From the NCBI RefSeq assembly GCF_001678905.1, contig NZ_CP012117.1, forward strand, positions 372,001 through 436,000: a stretch of DNA of 64,000 nt. The letters run 5' to 3'. The notes beneath the pieces are model-generated. The model was not told the DNA's origin. It worked only from the letters and a program-made list of their open reading frames with translations, and made no database searches. Within the stretch, counting starts at the first letter, position 1. Each line of letters starts with the position of its first letter. The translations under genes were made by a program, and so were the position numbers. The stretch comes from Dermabacter vaginalis. GTDB lineage: Bacteria > Actinomycetota > Actinomycetes > Actinomycetales > Dermabacteraceae. Shown piece by piece: positions 18,177-27,217 of the stretch.

Positions 18177-19304
18177 TCACCGCGCAGCCTCCTCGCTGTC
18201 GGGAGGGGACAGCGGGAGGCGGAGGGTAAACACCGCTCCGTGACCGGGTCCGGGGGAGGTGGCGGTGAGAGTGCCGCCGTGGGCCTCGATCAATGCCTTG
18301 GAGATGGTCAGACCGATACCGGCCCCGCCGTCGTCCCGGCTGCGGGCGGCATCCCCCCGGTAGAAGCGTTCGAAGATGTGTCCGAGCTGGTCAGGTGGGA
18401 TGCCCTCGCCGTCATCGGCGACGTGGATGAGTGCGGTGGACGCCCCCTGTCGGTGGACGCTGATCCGGACCTGCCCGCCGGTCGGAGTGTGCCGTAGCGC
18501 GTTCGACAGGAGATTGCTCATCACCTGGCCGAAGCGTTGCCGGTCCACGAGCACCCGGGCGGTGTCCGTAATGGTCTCGACCTGTAAGTCGACGCCTTTG
18601 TCAGCATAAGCTTCCCCCGCGGCAGCAGCGGCGGTATGAAGCAGATCCCCGAGCCCTTCCTCTGCCAGGTCCAAATCGATCCGGTGTTCCTGGGCCCGGG
18701 AGACATCGTCGATGTCTTCCATCAACCGGGTCAGGCGGGTGAGTTGGTCAGCCATGATCGTGTGGGTGGCATTATTCCAGTCCACGACCCCGTCCTGGAG
18801 ACCATCGAGGTAGACCGTGAGCACCGATAAGGGGGTGCCCATTTCGTGGGCCAGATCAGAGAGCATCTGGCGGCGGACCTGTTCGGTGTGTTCCAGCCGG
18901 TCGGCCATGGTGTTGAAGGCATGCGCCAGGGTGGTGACCTCGGGGCCTGCTTCTCCGGCGGGCACGCGGATACGGGAGTTGCCGGCCGTCAGGCTGGTAG
19001 CGGCGCGGGTGAGATCCTGCAGGGAGGTGCGCAGGCGACGCGATAACCACTGGCTAGCCAGCAGGGCGCTGATTAAGGCGGTGGGCAGGGCGACAGCCAG
19101 AGTGATCAAGTTGGCGTCCCGGTAGGCCTGCTCGGCATGGAACAGCTCCAGCGAGGGGTCCTCCGGGCCGGTCATCAACATATGATCATGGAACAGGGTC
19201 GGGCCCACCATCGTGGCCACGGCCGCGGCCACCAGCAGGCCAATCACCACGACCAACACCTGGGCGGCCAGGAAGCGGAAGGTCAGGCCGGGTCCGTGAT
19301 TCAT
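18177..19304 (-). CDS. copS: Copper-responsive sensor histidine kinase, CopS-like
   Basis: 375 aa. TM1 (about 12-34) and TM2 (about 67-85) enclose a short external loop with HDHM and H56, possible Cu ligands. A HAMP region follows, then the dimerisation domain with H153 in SDLAHEMGTPLSVL. The ATPase domain has the N box (NLLSNALRHTP), G1 (DDGEGIP), F box (FERFYRG) and G2 (GAGIGLTI). It overlaps copR by 4 bp downstream of it. Role inferred from neighbours and from the Corynebacterium CopRS system. Confidence 0.9.
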   Translation of the reverse strand: MNHGPGLTFRFLAAQVLVVVIGLLVAAAVATMVGPTLFHDHMLMTGPEDPSLELFHAEQAYRDANLITLAVALPTALISALLASQWLSRRLRTSLQDLTRAATSLTAGNSRIRVPAGEAGPEVTTLAHAFNTMADRLEHTEQVRRQMLSDLAHEMGTPLSVLTVYLDGLQDGVVDWNNATHTIMADQLTRLTRLMEDIDDVSRAQEHRIDLDLAEEGLGDLLHTAAAAAGEAYADKGVDLQVETITDTARVLVDRQRFGQVMSNLLSNALRHTPTGGQVRISVHRQGASTALIHVADDGEGIPPDQLGHIFERFYRGDAARSRDDGGAGIGLTISKALIEAHGGTLTATSPGPGHGAVFTLRLPLSPPDSEEAAR

Positions 19305-20023
19305 GGCTGCCCCACCCGGTAGCCCACGCCACGCACGGTGTCGATAAACCCCCGGCCCCGGGTGTCGGTGCCGAGCTTGCGACGCAAGTTGCCGATATGG
19401 ACATCGACGATGCGTTCATCACCGACCCACGTGGTGTCCCAGACCTCGGTGACCAGGTCGCGGCGGGTCAGCACCTGGCCGGGGCGCAGGGCCAGGGCAA
19501 CCAGCAGCTCGAACTCCGTCCGGGTGAGCTCCACGGTTGTCTCCCCCACCTGCACCCGATGGGCGACGGGGTCAAGGATGAGGTCACCAACGATCAAGGG
19601 GGTGGTCACCTGCGGTGGGGTGGTGCTGGTGCGCGGGCGGCGCAGCACCGCATGCACCCGGGTCACCAGTTCCCGGATGCTAAAAGGTTTGGTGATGTAG
19701 TCATCCGCCCCCAGGGTCAAACCGTTGATCTTGTCGTCCTCGCTGCCACGCGCGGTGAGCATGAGGATGTAGCAGTCCGAGAAGGTGCGGATCCGTCGAC
19801 ACACCTCCAGGCCGTCGAGTTCGGGCAGCCCCAGATCCAGCACCACAACATCGGGGGAAAAGCGACGGGCCTCGTCCACGGCCTGGGTGCCGGTGTGCGC
19901 CTGGCGGGTATCGAAACCGGCCCGGATGAGGTAGGAGGCCACCATCTGAGCCAGGGGTTGTTCATCATCGACGACCAGCACCCGCCTCGGGGGCGTGGCG
20001 GTGGTCGGTGTGCGGTTAGCCAT
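19301..20023 (-). CDS. copR: OmpR/PhoB-type response regulator, CopR-like
   Basis: 240 aa from the ATG at 20023. An ATG at 20035 is equally possible; longer versions starting at 20092 or 20107 would overlap the CopR box and are unlikely. Receiver domain: VLVVDDE, phosphoacceptor D63 in VVVLDLGLPELDG, the threonine in MLTARG and the lysine in ITKPFS. The winged-helix output domain has the loop VWDTTWVGDERIVDVHIGNL. Partner of the adjacent kinase; likely activates copper genes. Confidence 0.9.
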   Translation of the reverse strand: MANRTPTTATPPRRVLVVDDEQPLAQMVASYLIRAGFDTRQAHTGTQAVDEARRFSPDVVVLDLGLPELDGLEVCRRIRTFSDCYILMLTARGSEDDKINGLTLGADDYITKPFSIRELVTRVHAVLRRPRTSTTPPQVTTPLIVGDLILDPVAHRVQVGETTVELTRTEFELLVALALRPGQVLTRRDLVTEVWDTTWVGDERIVDVHIGNLRRKLGTDTRGRGFIDTVRGVGYRVGQP

Positions 20024-20427
20024 AGACCCCAGCATCGCTCCGGCCAGGAGGGAATACCACCCTCGCTTAGTGCCCAGCGGGGAAATCTTCATCAAATCTT
20101 CAAACATCACCCTTCGACCGCCGTCACCCCTGTGCCCCACCCCGGGCCGGTGGCATCGCCTCCCCTGGTTGGTTCAGCAGGCGCCACCAGGGATTTCACT
20201 GCCTGCATCGCATACCCGGGGTGGGTAGAAGGGCATCGCCCACGGCTGTGGGGTGGTGTCTCGGTGGTGACCCAGCCCACCGAATTCACCCCCTTTTCGC
20301 CCTGTTATAAGGCTGTGAGCAGGGTTTTTGATTTCTAGTTCGTCAGGCACCCGTGCAAGATAAAGGTATGGCATCGGCCTTGAGGCGGTGTCTTCTCACG
20401 GTCTTACCACGATCCAAGGAGATTGAC
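20024..20427. other. 404-bp divergent regulatory region between copR and cueP
   Basis: Holds the CopR-type tandem box at its left end. The rest (20103-20427) contains no convincing reading frame. Just before cueP there is AAGATAAAGGTATGG (from 20358), which could hold a -10 element. AAGGAGA stands seven bases before the cueP start. Confidence 0.6.
20083..20102 (-). promoter_or_regulatory. CopR box: tandem nonamer
   Basis: On the minus strand, two copies of TGAAGATTT separated by 2 bp (20094-20102 and 20083-20091), 60 bp upstream of the copR start. From memory this is exactly the tandem site described for CopR of Corynebacterium glutamicum. It suggests autoregulation of copRS and perhaps control of cueP on the other side. 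Confidence 0.85.
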
Positions 20428-21006
20428 GTGAAAAAACGAGCAGCGATCGCAACCGTCGCCCTTGCCCTCGCCCTCGCGGGGTGTTCGGCCGCCGACCCGG
20501 AACCCACCGCCGACGGGACGGTGTCCCAGGATGCATTCTTGAATACCCATGGCCTGGCCGCCATGGACGGGGTGGAGATCATTGATCACCTCGACCGGCA
20601 GAAGGTCACTGAGCGTCCCACGGATCTGATCGCCTCGGTGCGTGTCGATGAACTGCTGCTCTCGAGCGATGACCAGGAAGTCGTGGTCGATCTTCCCGAC
20701 AATCAAACGTATGTCTCGATCGCACCCTATCTGACCTCCACCCACGACTGCTTCTACCACAGCCTCACGACCTGCCAGGGGGAACTCGCCAATGAGGATA
20801 TCCAGGTCAAGATCACCGATGAGGCGACCGGTGAGGTGCTGGTGGACGAGGCGACAACCACCTTCGACAACGGGTTTATTGGCTTCTGGCTTCCCGATGA
20901 TGTCACCGGCCTGATTGAGGTCAGCCACCAGGGGCATACCGGCACCACGGAGTTTTCCACCACCGACGACGGTGCCACCTGTGTCACAGACCTGCGCCTG
21001 ACGTGA
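20428..21006 (+). CDS. cueP: CueP family copper-binding lipoprotein
   Basis: 192 aa from the GTG at 20428, behind AAGGAGA. Signal peptide KKRAAIATVALALALAGCS with the lipobox cysteine in LAGC. The mature part starts with FLNTHGLAAMDGVEIIDHLD, a CueP signature. Cysteines in HDCFYH, TTCQGE and GATCVTD fit the CueP metal-binding cysteines. CueP is known from Salmonella as an envelope copper protein; here it would hold copper outside the membrane. Divergent from copRS. Confidence 0.9.
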   Translation: MKKRAAIATVALALALAGCSAADPEPTADGTVSQDAFLNTHGLAAMDGVEIIDHLDRQKVTERPTDLIASVRVDELLLSSDDQEVVVDLPDNQTYVSIAPYLTSTHDCFYHSLTTCQGELANEDIQVKITDEATGEVLVDEATTTFDNGFIGFWLPDDVTGLIEVSHQGHTGTTEFSTTDDGATCVTDLRLT

Positions 21007-21063
21007 TGGCGCAGTCGGCGATCGGCCAGCAGTTCGTCGACGCCGCCGAGGGGCACGGTGGGT

Positions 21064-21094
21064 CAGGGGTGTCCCCGAGTAGTGGACACCCCTG
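21064..21094. repeat. 11-bp inverted repeat at the right edge of the copper block
   Basis: CAGGGGTGTCC (21064-21074) and GGACACCCCTG (21084-21094), perfect arms with a 9-nt loop, 58 bp after the cueP stop. It could end cueP transcription, though no T run follows. The core GGGGTGTCCCC (21066-21076) is the reverse complement of GGGGACACCCC at the left edge (15142-15152). Confidence 0.6.
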
Positions 21095-21296
21095 GTGCGT
21101 CATGAGCGCATCCGGCTCCGACGCTACCCAGGCAACCGTCGGACCGTGCACGTGCACGCATGTGCGCAACCGAAGGTGAAGAAAACCGCAAAGGCACCAC
21201 CGAATCAGGCTGGATAACGTGGTTGTCTACACCTTGAGGGTGGGGGAGAAGGGCAAGAGCGGGCGCACACGGCCAGCAGTGCCTATTGTGGGAAAT

Positions 21297-22883
21297 ATGA
21301 TCGACCTGCTCGTGAGCTCCCCCCTTCTGACACTCGTTGTCACGATGGCGCTTGGCACCCTCGTGGGTGCGATTCCCTTCGGTCCCCTCCGCTTCGGCCC
21401 AGCCGGTGCGCTCTTTGTGGGGCTCGCGATCGGCGCTCTCGACCCGCGTCTCGGCAGCGGCCTCGACCTTGTCGAATCACTGGGCCTCGCACTCTTCGTG
21501 TACACGATCGGTATCGCCTCGGGCGCTTCCTTCTTCCGGCAAATGCGCGCGCAAGGTTCCCTCCTCGTGGGCGGCATTCTTCTCCTCGGGGTTCAGGCCG
21601 CGCTTTCGCTCCTCACCGGTTACCTCTTCGGGTTTGGTAGCCCCATGGCCGCCGGCATGTTCGCGGGTTCGGGTGCGGCGACGCCCGCGCTCAGCAGCGC
21701 CAACCAGATCGTGCCTGGCGACACCAACCCCTCCGTGGGCTTCGCGATCGCCTACCCGCTCGCCGTCATTCTCGGCATGCTGCTCATCCCGAAGATCGCG
21801 CGCTCCAAGATGAGCGGCAAGAACGACCCCTCCTCCGTCTCGGCAACGGACCTTCTCGACATCACCGTCGAAGTCGAGAACACGATGAAGATCAGTAAGA
21901 TCCCCGGCATCGCTTCCGTTCCCGGCAAGGCGGGCGGCGACCTGCGCGTCTCTTACCTGCAAAGGGGCGAGGAAATCCGCGTTGCGCATCCTTCGGAAAC
22001 CCTGCACGAGGGCGACCGCGTGCTCATGGTGGGCGTGCCCGATGCCGTTCATAAGGCCGCCGCCCTCCTCGGCCGTGAAAGCGAAACGCACCTCGCGAAC
22101 GACCGCACGAAGGTGAACTTCCGCCGTTTCGTGGTCTCGAACCCGCAACTCGCGGGCCGTACCGTTGCGGACCTGCACATTCCCACGCGCTTCGAATCGA
22201 TCATCACGCGCGTGCGCCGCGGCGACACCGACATGCTCGCCCACGCCGAAATGACGCTTCAGCTCGGTGACCGCGTGCGCGTCGTCATGCCGCAGGACCG
22301 CCGCAAGGAGCTCACGGAGTTCTTCGGCGACTCCGAAATGCGCATTACCGAGGTTGATTTCTTGAGCCTCGGGCTTGGTGTCGCGATCGGCATTATCGTA
22401 GGGTTCCTGTCCCTTTCGGTGGGCGGTGCGAGCCTCGCCCTGGGAAGCGCCGCGGGCCCCCTTGTGGTGGGCCTCGTACTCGGGTACATGGGTCGCACCG
22501 GCCCGATCGTGTGGACCCTCCCCACGAGCGCGAACCTCACCATTAGGCAATTTGGCCTCTTCATGTTCCTGACCACCGTCGGACTCAAAAGCGGCCAAGC
22601 CTTCGCCGGGACTGCCTTCTCCGTGACGGGCCTGCTCGTGGGTATCGCGACCCTGCTCACCCTTGGAATTGCCCTACTTGGGCTGTGGGGAGTCGGGGCC
22701 GCGCTTGGGCTCAGCGCGGCACGCACCGCGGGTGCCATCGCGGGTTTTGTGGGCCAGCCCGTACTGCTCAATCACGTGAAAACTTTTGTGGATGATGAGC
22801 GCACTGACCCCGGCTATTCGGCGATGTTTGCGGCGGGAATGATCGCGAAGATCCTTTTCGCACAGGCCATCGTGCTGCTCTAG
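21297..22883 (+). CDS. AspT/YidE-type transporter with two RCK-C domains
   Basis: 528 aa from the ATG at 21297; an upstream start at 21219 would add 26 non-family residues. An N-terminal bundle of about five helices contains ESLGLALFVYTIGIASG and the re-entrant AGMFAGSGAATPALSSAN. A cytoplasmic region of about 180 residues follows, with two TrkA-C/RCK-C-like units (RGEEIRVAHPSETLHEGD and AEMTLQLGDRVRVVMP). A second helix bundle with GLKSGQAFAG and AGFVGQPVLLNHV ends it. This is the aspartate:alanine-exchanger superfamily; substrate unknown. First host gene after the copper block. Confidence 0.88.
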   Translation: MIDLLVSSPLLTLVVTMALGTLVGAIPFGPLRFGPAGALFVGLAIGALDPRLGSGLDLVESLGLALFVYTIGIASGASFFRQMRAQGSLLVGGILLLGVQAALSLLTGYLFGFGSPMAAGMFAGSGAATPALSSANQIVPGDTNPSVGFAIAYPLAVILGMLLIPKIARSKMSGKNDPSSVSATDLLDITVEVENTMKISKIPGIASVPGKAGGDLRVSYLQRGEEIRVAHPSETLHEGDRVLMVGVPDAVHKAAALLGRESETHLANDRTKVNFRRFVVSNPQLAGRTVADLHIPTRFESIITRVRRGDTDMLAHAEMTLQLGDRVRVVMPQDRRKELTEFFGDSEMRITEVDFLSLGLGVAIGIIVGFLSLSVGGASLALGSAAGPLVVGLVLGYMGRTGPIVWTLPTSANLTIRQFGLFMFLTTVGLKSGQAFAGTAFSVTGLLVGIATLLTLGIALLGLWGVGAALGLSAARTAGAIAGFVGQPVLLNHVKTFVDDERTDPGYSAMFAAGMIAKILFAQAIVLL

Positions 22884-22947
22884 AGAAGCGAGAACGGGGG
22901 AGCGCCTCGCCCATGGGCCGTCCAGTCCAGGCGCGTAGGTTCACCTC

Positions 22948-23628
22948 ATGCTTCCTTTTCTCGAGTTCATGAACGCGCACAAAAAGATCATGGTGAAGCC
23001 CGAAGACGCGCTTGCCGGCCGTGACGATTACCCGTTCCCGCTGTCCCGCGATCATCTCGTGCTCGGCACGGACATGCTCGGCGAGGGCGCGCCGGAAGGA
23101 GCACGCGAGCTGATCCTCGCGGGCGGGTGCTTCTGGGGTATCGAACGCCTCATGTGGCAGATTCCCGGCGTGTGGACCACGGCGGCCGTGTATGCGGGCG
23201 GGTACACGCCCCACCCCACGTACGAGGAAGTGTGTTCCGCGAAAACGGCGCACGCGGAGGCTGTGAAGGTCGTGTACGAAGATGAGGAAGCGCTCGCGCG
23301 CGTTCTCACCGAGTTCTGGCAGCAGCACGACCCCACGACCGAGAATCGCCAGGGTAACGACATCGGCACGCAGTACCGAAGCGCGATCTTTTGGATCGAT
23401 CCCGCTCAGGAGCGAATCGTGCGTGCGTCCCTCGAGTCATATCAGGAGGCGCTCAACGCCGCGGGTCGCGGCAGCATCACCACGGTGGTGGCGCCGCTGA
23501 GTGAGGCTGGGGCGGGTAAGTACTACTACGCCGAGCCGGAGCATCAGCAGTACCTTGCAAAGAATCCGGGTGGCTACTGCAATCACGGTTTCAACGGGGT
23601 CGCGTGTTCCCTTGAAGGCGCACTCTAA
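22948..23628 (+). CDS. msrA: Peptide methionine-(S)-S-oxide reductase
   Basis: 226 aa. The catalytic block GGCFWGIERLMWQIPGV places the active cysteine at C61. VYAGGYTPHPTYEEVC, TENRQGNDIGTQYRSAIF, YYYAEPEHQQYLAKNPGGYC and the late cysteines complete the family pattern. An N-terminal extension of about 50 residues precedes the domain. Start at the ATG 22948, or 22969. Convergent with and overlapping larC2 by 4 bp. Confidence 0.95.
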   Translation: MLPFLEFMNAHKKIMVKPEDALAGRDDYPFPLSRDHLVLGTDMLGEGAPEGARELILAGGCFWGIERLMWQIPGVWTTAAVYAGGYTPHPTYEEVCSAKTAHAEAVKVVYEDEEALARVLTEFWQQHDPTTENRQGNDIGTQYRSAIFWIDPAQERIVRASLESYQEALNAAGRGSITTVVAPLSEAGAGKYYYAEPEHQQYLAKNPGGYCNHGFNGVACSLEGAL

Positions 23629-24083
23629 GAGGAGTAGGCGTCCCGGGCGCGCCGCAGCGCTTCGCGTTCGGTGATGCCCAATTTTTGGGCGAGGGCCTGC
23701 ACGTCTCGAAATTCAGGTCCGACGGTTGCCACGGAACCGTCGGAACGCAGAGCGATCTTGAAGGCCACCTCCACGCCCTCAACCTCGATTCTTTCGAACC
23801 GCCTGGTGAGGATTCGCCTGTGGAGAGGCGCGTAGCGCACACCGAGGGAACCGGTGAGATCGAGGAGGAGGTCGGCGAGGCGAATTTCCTCGCCCTCGCG
23901 GGAAAGTGCGTGCACGGTGACCGCGGGACGGCCGTGCTTCATGATGATCGGGGTGAGCCAGCAGTCGAGCGCGCCGGCCTCGAGCATAGCGTCGATGATG
24001 CCGGGCCACAGGCGGGGGTCGGCGTCGTCAACATTCGCCTCGAGTTGGATGACCTGCTCGGGAGTGTCGTGGGCGTCACGCAT
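23625..24083 (-). CDS. larC: LarC C-terminal part (LarC2), in a different frame from LarC1
   Basis: About 152 aa if started at the ATG at 24083; the frame is open up to 24161. It carries the C-terminal half of the nickel-pincer cofactor cyclometallase Lar[21 protein letters not shown], then [23 protein letters not shown] and [16 protein letters not shown]. It is in the +1 frame relative to LarC1, and the two frames overlap. Expression is either by +1 frameshift from LarC1 into a full LarC, or by coupled restart at ATGCGTGA. In Lactobacillus plantarum, LarC is known to be made from larC1 and larC2 by programmed frameshifting. Confidence 0.88.
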   Translation of the reverse strand: MRDAHDTPEQVIQLEANVDDADPRLWPGIIDAMLEAGALDCWLTPIIMKHGRPAVTVHALSREGEEIRLADLLLDLTGSLGVRYAPLHRRILTRRFERIEVEGVEVAFKIALRSDGSVATVGPEFRDVQALAQKLGITEREALRRARDAYSS

Positions 24084-24990
24084 GAGGGTAGCGCTCCCCG
24101 AGGAAGACCCGCACAACATTCGGTCGACCGGGTGTGTCTTTCGTGCCCGCCCCAATACCAACCGCGTGCGTGACCATGCCCGGCATGGGGCCGTAGCTTT
24201 CCGCGAGACCGCGCATGAGGGCTACGCCCGTGGGGGTCGCGAGCTCACCGATGCCTGGAGCGACGCCTGATGGGGGCGCAGCCGCGTGGGGGCCGCCCGC
24301 GGCGTGCTCGGGAAGCGAGTGTTCATGGTGGTGGTCGTGAGAGTGCCCGTGCGCATGATCGTGGGAGTGCCCGTGCGCGCGTGGCGGCAGCAGGTCGCCG
24401 GCAACCGTCGGCCATCCTTCCGCCAGATAAGCCGTGGCCGGAACCGGCACCGGAATGTCCCCGTGCGCGGCGCGAATGCGTCCCGAGCCGACCGCGATCG
24501 TGCTGCCCGTCGCGCCCCCGACTCCGAGCTGACGCCAGGCCTCGCACGACCCGATCACGTCGGCGATCGAATCGAGCGCGCCGACCTCGTGGAAGTGCAC
24601 ATCCTCGGGATCGATGCCGTGGGCACGGCCCTCGGCGCGCGCGAGAAGACCAAAAACGCGCAAACCAAGGTCAATCGTGGCGTCGGGAATCGAGCCGCGC
24701 GCACCCTCGAGCATCTCGCGGATCGATGCCCACGTGCGGTGGGGCGGGTTCTCGACGAGCATTTCAACGTCGACCTTGACGCCGCGCTGCCCGCAGCGGT
24801 CCACGACACGAGAGGAGAGCTTCACGGCGCCGGGGATAAGGGCATCGATCACGGCTTGGACCTGCTCGAGGTTAGCGCCCGCATCGACGAGGGCGCCGAG
24901 GAGCATGTCGCCCGCAATGCCGGCCGTCGCATCGATCCACGCGATCGTATGGGGGGAGGTGTCGTCGTTGAGGTGTTCACTGTGTCCCAT
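24076..24990 (-). CDS. larC: LarC N-terminal part (LarC1)
   Basis: 304 aa. N-terminal motif [20 protein letters not shown], then [20 protein letters not shown] and TPTGVALM, matching the DUF111/LarC family, the CTP-dependent enzyme that inserts nickel into the pincer nucleotide. Between about residues 205 and 240 lies a histidine-rich stretch ([19 protein letters not shown]), probably nickel-binding. It ends [11 protein letters not shown] just where LarC2 begins in another frame. Divergent from larA with only 26 bp between start codons, so their promoters overlap. Confidence 0.92.
   Translation of the reverse strand: MGHSEHLNDDTSPHTIAWIDATAGIAGDMLLGALVDAGANLEQVQAVIDALIPGAVKLSSRVVDRCGQRGVKVDVEMLVENPPHRTWASIREMLEGARGSIPDATIDLGLRVFGLLARAEGRAHGIDPEDVHFHEVGALDSIADVIGSCEAWRQLGVGGATGSTIAVGSGRIRAAHGDIPVPVPATAYLAEGWPTVAGDLLPPRAHGHSHDHAHGHSHDHHHEHSLPEHAAGGPHAAAPPSGVAPGIGELATPTGVALMRGLAESYGPMPGMVTHAVGIGAGTKDTPGRPNVVRVFLGERYPHA
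24096..24099 (-). other. Candidate +1 frameshift site joining LarC1 and LarC2
   Basis: On the minus strand the LarC1 frame reads CTC GGG GAG CGC. After a +1 slip on GGGG the glycine codon is still GGG, and translation enters the LarC2 frame (AGC GCT ACC CTC ATG). It lies 16 bases before the LarC2 ATG and 18 before the LarC1 stop. Inferred from the overlap only; other slip points within 24076-24161 are possible. Confidence 0.4.
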
Positions 24991-25016
24991 GGCAACCGAT
25001 TGTAATCCGCGCGATA

Positions 25017-26351
25017 ATGGACACCATGAGCGAACGAGTAAGTCACGTGAAGCCCATTCCCGCCTCGCTAGTGAGCGCCGCCGCTCGCATTGGTGGCCCC
25101 AACGACACCCTCACCGACGAGCAGATCGCAAGTTTTGTGGAGGAACAGCTCGCGAACACCGACCTCGACGGCAAGCGCGTGTGCGTGATCATTCCCGACG
25201 GCACCCGGTCAGTACCGCTTCCGCGCGTGATGCCCGCCGTCCACGACGCGCTCAAGGACCGCGCCTCCCACGTGACAGTGCTCATCGCGCTTGGCACGCA
25301 CGCCGCGATGAGCGAAGAGCACATCGAGCGGATGCTTGGCACGGGCCCCGGCAAGCTCCGCGAGACTTACCCGGCTTTCGAGATTCGCAACCACGAATGG
25401 GACAACGAGGCTGAGATCGCGGACCTCGGCGAGATCAGCGCCGAAACGATCGCGGAACTCACGGGCGGGCTTCTGAGCGATGTCCCGATGCGCGTGAACA
25501 TCAACCGTCACGTCGTCGAAGCGGACGTCAACCTCATCGTGGGCCCCGTGTTCCCGCATGAGGTGGTGGGCTTTTCGGGGGGCAACAAGTACTTCTTCCC
25601 CGGCTGCTCCGTGCACGACGTCATCGACATCTCCCACTGGGTGGGCGCGCTCATCACGGCGAGCCGCATCATCGGCGCGCTTGGCCTCACGCCCGTGCGT
25701 GAGCTCATCGACGCGGCAAGCGCCCGCATCGAGACCGAGAAATACTGCCTCGCGATGGTCGTGCGCTCCGCGAGCAGCGACCTGCACGCGATGAGCTTCG
25801 GAAGCCCCGAGAGCGCGTGGGCGGCCTGCGCACAGATCTCGGCCCACACGCACATTCGCTACGTCGAAAAGCCGTACAAGCGGATCGTCGCGATCATGCC
25901 GGAGATGTACGAAGACATTTGGACGGGGGCGAAGGGCTTTTACAAGCTCGAGCCGGTATGTGCCGACGGTGGCCAGGTGATCATCTATGCCCCGCACATC
26001 ACGGAGGTCGCCGCCATGCATCCGGGCCTTCGCGACATCGGCTACCACAACATCGAGTACTTCACGAAACAGTGGGATCGCTTCAAAAACCACCCGTGGG
26101 GCGAGCTCGCCCACTCCACCCACGTCACGGGCCTCGGCACCTACGATGCCGAAACCGGCGAGGAGAAGAACCGCGTGCGCCGCGCGTTTGCCACGCAGAT
26201 CTCGCCGGAGGTGTGCGCGGAGTACAACGTCGAGTACGTTGATCCCGCCTCTCTCGACCTTGAGGCGCTGCGTCATGATCCCGACACCCTCGTCGTGGAT
26301 CACGCGGGTGAGGTTTTGCACCGCCTCGCGAGTGAGCGGCAGCCACTGTGA
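25017..26351 (+). CDS. larA: LarA family nickel-pincer-dependent 2-hydroxyacid racemase/epimerase
   Basis: 444 aa (ATG at 25017 or 25026; no ribosome site seen, possibly leaderless). Residues expected of LarA are present: H95 ([11 protein letters not shown]), H181 and the cofactor-attaching K191 in [16 protein letters not shown], and H207 (ISHWVG). The H-to-K and K-to-H spacings of 10 and 16 match L. plantarum LarA. The family interconverts the C2 configuration of hydroxyacids by hydride transfer to the nickel-pincer nucleotide. Known members act on lactate, malate and, in one group, gluconate/mannonate. The neighbourhood (TRAP transporters, UxaC, UxuB) favours a sugar acid over lactate; this is inference. 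Confidence 0.92.
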   Translation: MDTMSERVSHVKPIPASLVSAAARIGGPNDTLTDEQIASFVEEQLANTDLDGKRVCVIIPDGTRSVPLPRVMPAVHDALKDRASHVTVLIALGTHAAMSEEHIERMLGTGPGKLRETYPAFEIRNHEWDNEAEIADLGEISAETIAELTGGLLSDVPMRVNINRHVVEADVNLIVGPVFPHEVVGFSGGNKYFFPGCSVHDVIDISHWVGALITASRIIGALGLTPVRELIDAASARIETEKYCLAMVVRSASSDLHAMSFGSPESAWAACAQISAHTHIRYVEKPYKRIVAIMPEMYEDIWTGAKGFYKLEPVCADGGQVIIYAPHITEVAAMHPGLRDIGYHNIEYFTKQWDRFKNHPWGELAHSTHVTGLGTYDAETGEEKNRVRRAFATQISPEVCAEYNVEYVDPASLDLEALRHDPDTLVVDHAGEVLHRLASERQPL

Positions 26352-27217
26352 GCGCTTCGCTCACGACGGTGCCTAAGCTCACCGGAGACCTCGCCGTGCG
26401 CGCGGATGCCGCCATGCGCGAGCTCACCGAACATGAGCGCGTGGGAATCGCTTACTCGGGTGGGGTGGACTCGGCGACCCTCGCGGCGCTCGCGGTGCGG
26501 GCGCTCGGCGCCGAGCGCGTCGTAGCCCTCCTCGGGGTGTCGCCCTCGCTTGCGCGGCGCGAACGGCAAACCGCCCACGAGGTCGCGAAAGCGATCGGCG
26601 TGCCCGTTCAGGAGATCCAGACTCACGAGGGTGAGCGTCCCGAATACATCGCGAACGACGTGGACCGCTGCTTCTTCTGCAAGGACGAGCTTTTCACGCG
26701 CATCGAGGACGAGGTGCTTGACGAACTTGACCTCGATGCCGTGGCCTACGGTGAGAATGCCGACGATGCGAAGCGCCCCGATCGCCCCGGTGCGGGCGCC
26801 GCGACGAACCACGCGGTGCTCCGCCCCCTCGCGAGCGCGGGCCTCACGAAGAGCGATGTGCGCGAGGTTGCGCGAGCCCTCGGCGTTCCCGTTGCTGATA
26901 AACCGGCCGCGCCGTGCCTCGCTTCGCGCATTCCCCACGGCGAGAAGGTCACGCCCGAGAAGCTCCGCCAGGTAGAAGATCTCGAGGATGCCGTGTTTGA
27001 CCTGGGCTTTAGCGACTGTCGCGTGCGCCACCACGGCCGCATCGCGCGCATCGAGGTACCTCAGGGCGAGCTTCCGCGCGCCGTCGAACCCGAGACCCGC
27101 GCGGCGCTCGTGAACGTCGGAAGGAAGGCGGGGTTCCGCAACGTCACCCTCGACCTCGCCGGCCTCCAATCGGGCGCGTTCACGCTCAGCATCATGAACG
27201 CGAAGGGAACGCTGTGA
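26348..27217 (+). CDS. larE: LarE, ATP-dependent sacrificial sulfur transferase
   Basis: 289 aa, GTG start overlapping the larA stop (GTGA). PP-loop AYSGGVDSATLA at residues 35-46; a CxxC pair at C108/C111 (DRCFFCK); and C190 in AAPCLASRIPHGEKVT, the position of the sacrificial cysteine in L. plantarum LarE. It gives its cysteine sulfur to make the thioacids of the pincer nucleotide. Because C190 is present, it would be the self-sacrificing type; the [4Fe-4S] type uses a three-cysteine set instead. Confidence 0.95.
   Translation: MSASLTTVPKLTGDLAVRADAAMRELTEHERVGIAYSGGVDSATLAALAVRALGAERVVALLGVSPSLARRERQTAHEVAKAIGVPVQEIQTHEGERPEYIANDVDRCFFCKDELFTRIEDEVLDELDLDAVAYGENADDAKRPDRPGAGAATNHAVLRPLASAGLTKSDVREVARALGVPVADKPAAPCLASRIPHGEKVTPEKLRQVEDLEDAVFDLGFSDCRVRHHGRIARIEVPQGELPRAVEPETRAALVNVGRKAGFRNVTLDLAGLQSGAFTLSIMNAKGTL

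Noticed and set aside
20024-20140. Longer copR versions starting at 20092, 20107 or 20140
   Set aside because: They would place the tandem CopR box inside the coding region and add residues unlike any receiver domain.
21007-21218. Insertion-sequence remnant next to cueP
   Set aside because: Only an 11-bp inverted repeat is seen; no frame resembles a transposase and no target duplication could be identified. Kept as a repeat only.
23625-24990. larC as a decayed pseudogene
   Set aside because: Both halves are fully conserved, the frames overlap cleanly, and a split larC read by frameshifting is known; the rest of the lar set is intact. Sequencing error remains possible.
25017-26351. Calling larA simply lactate racemase
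   Set aside because: Catalytic residues fit the whole LarA superfamily; neighbours are sugar-acid genes and no lactate channel is present, so the substrate is left open.
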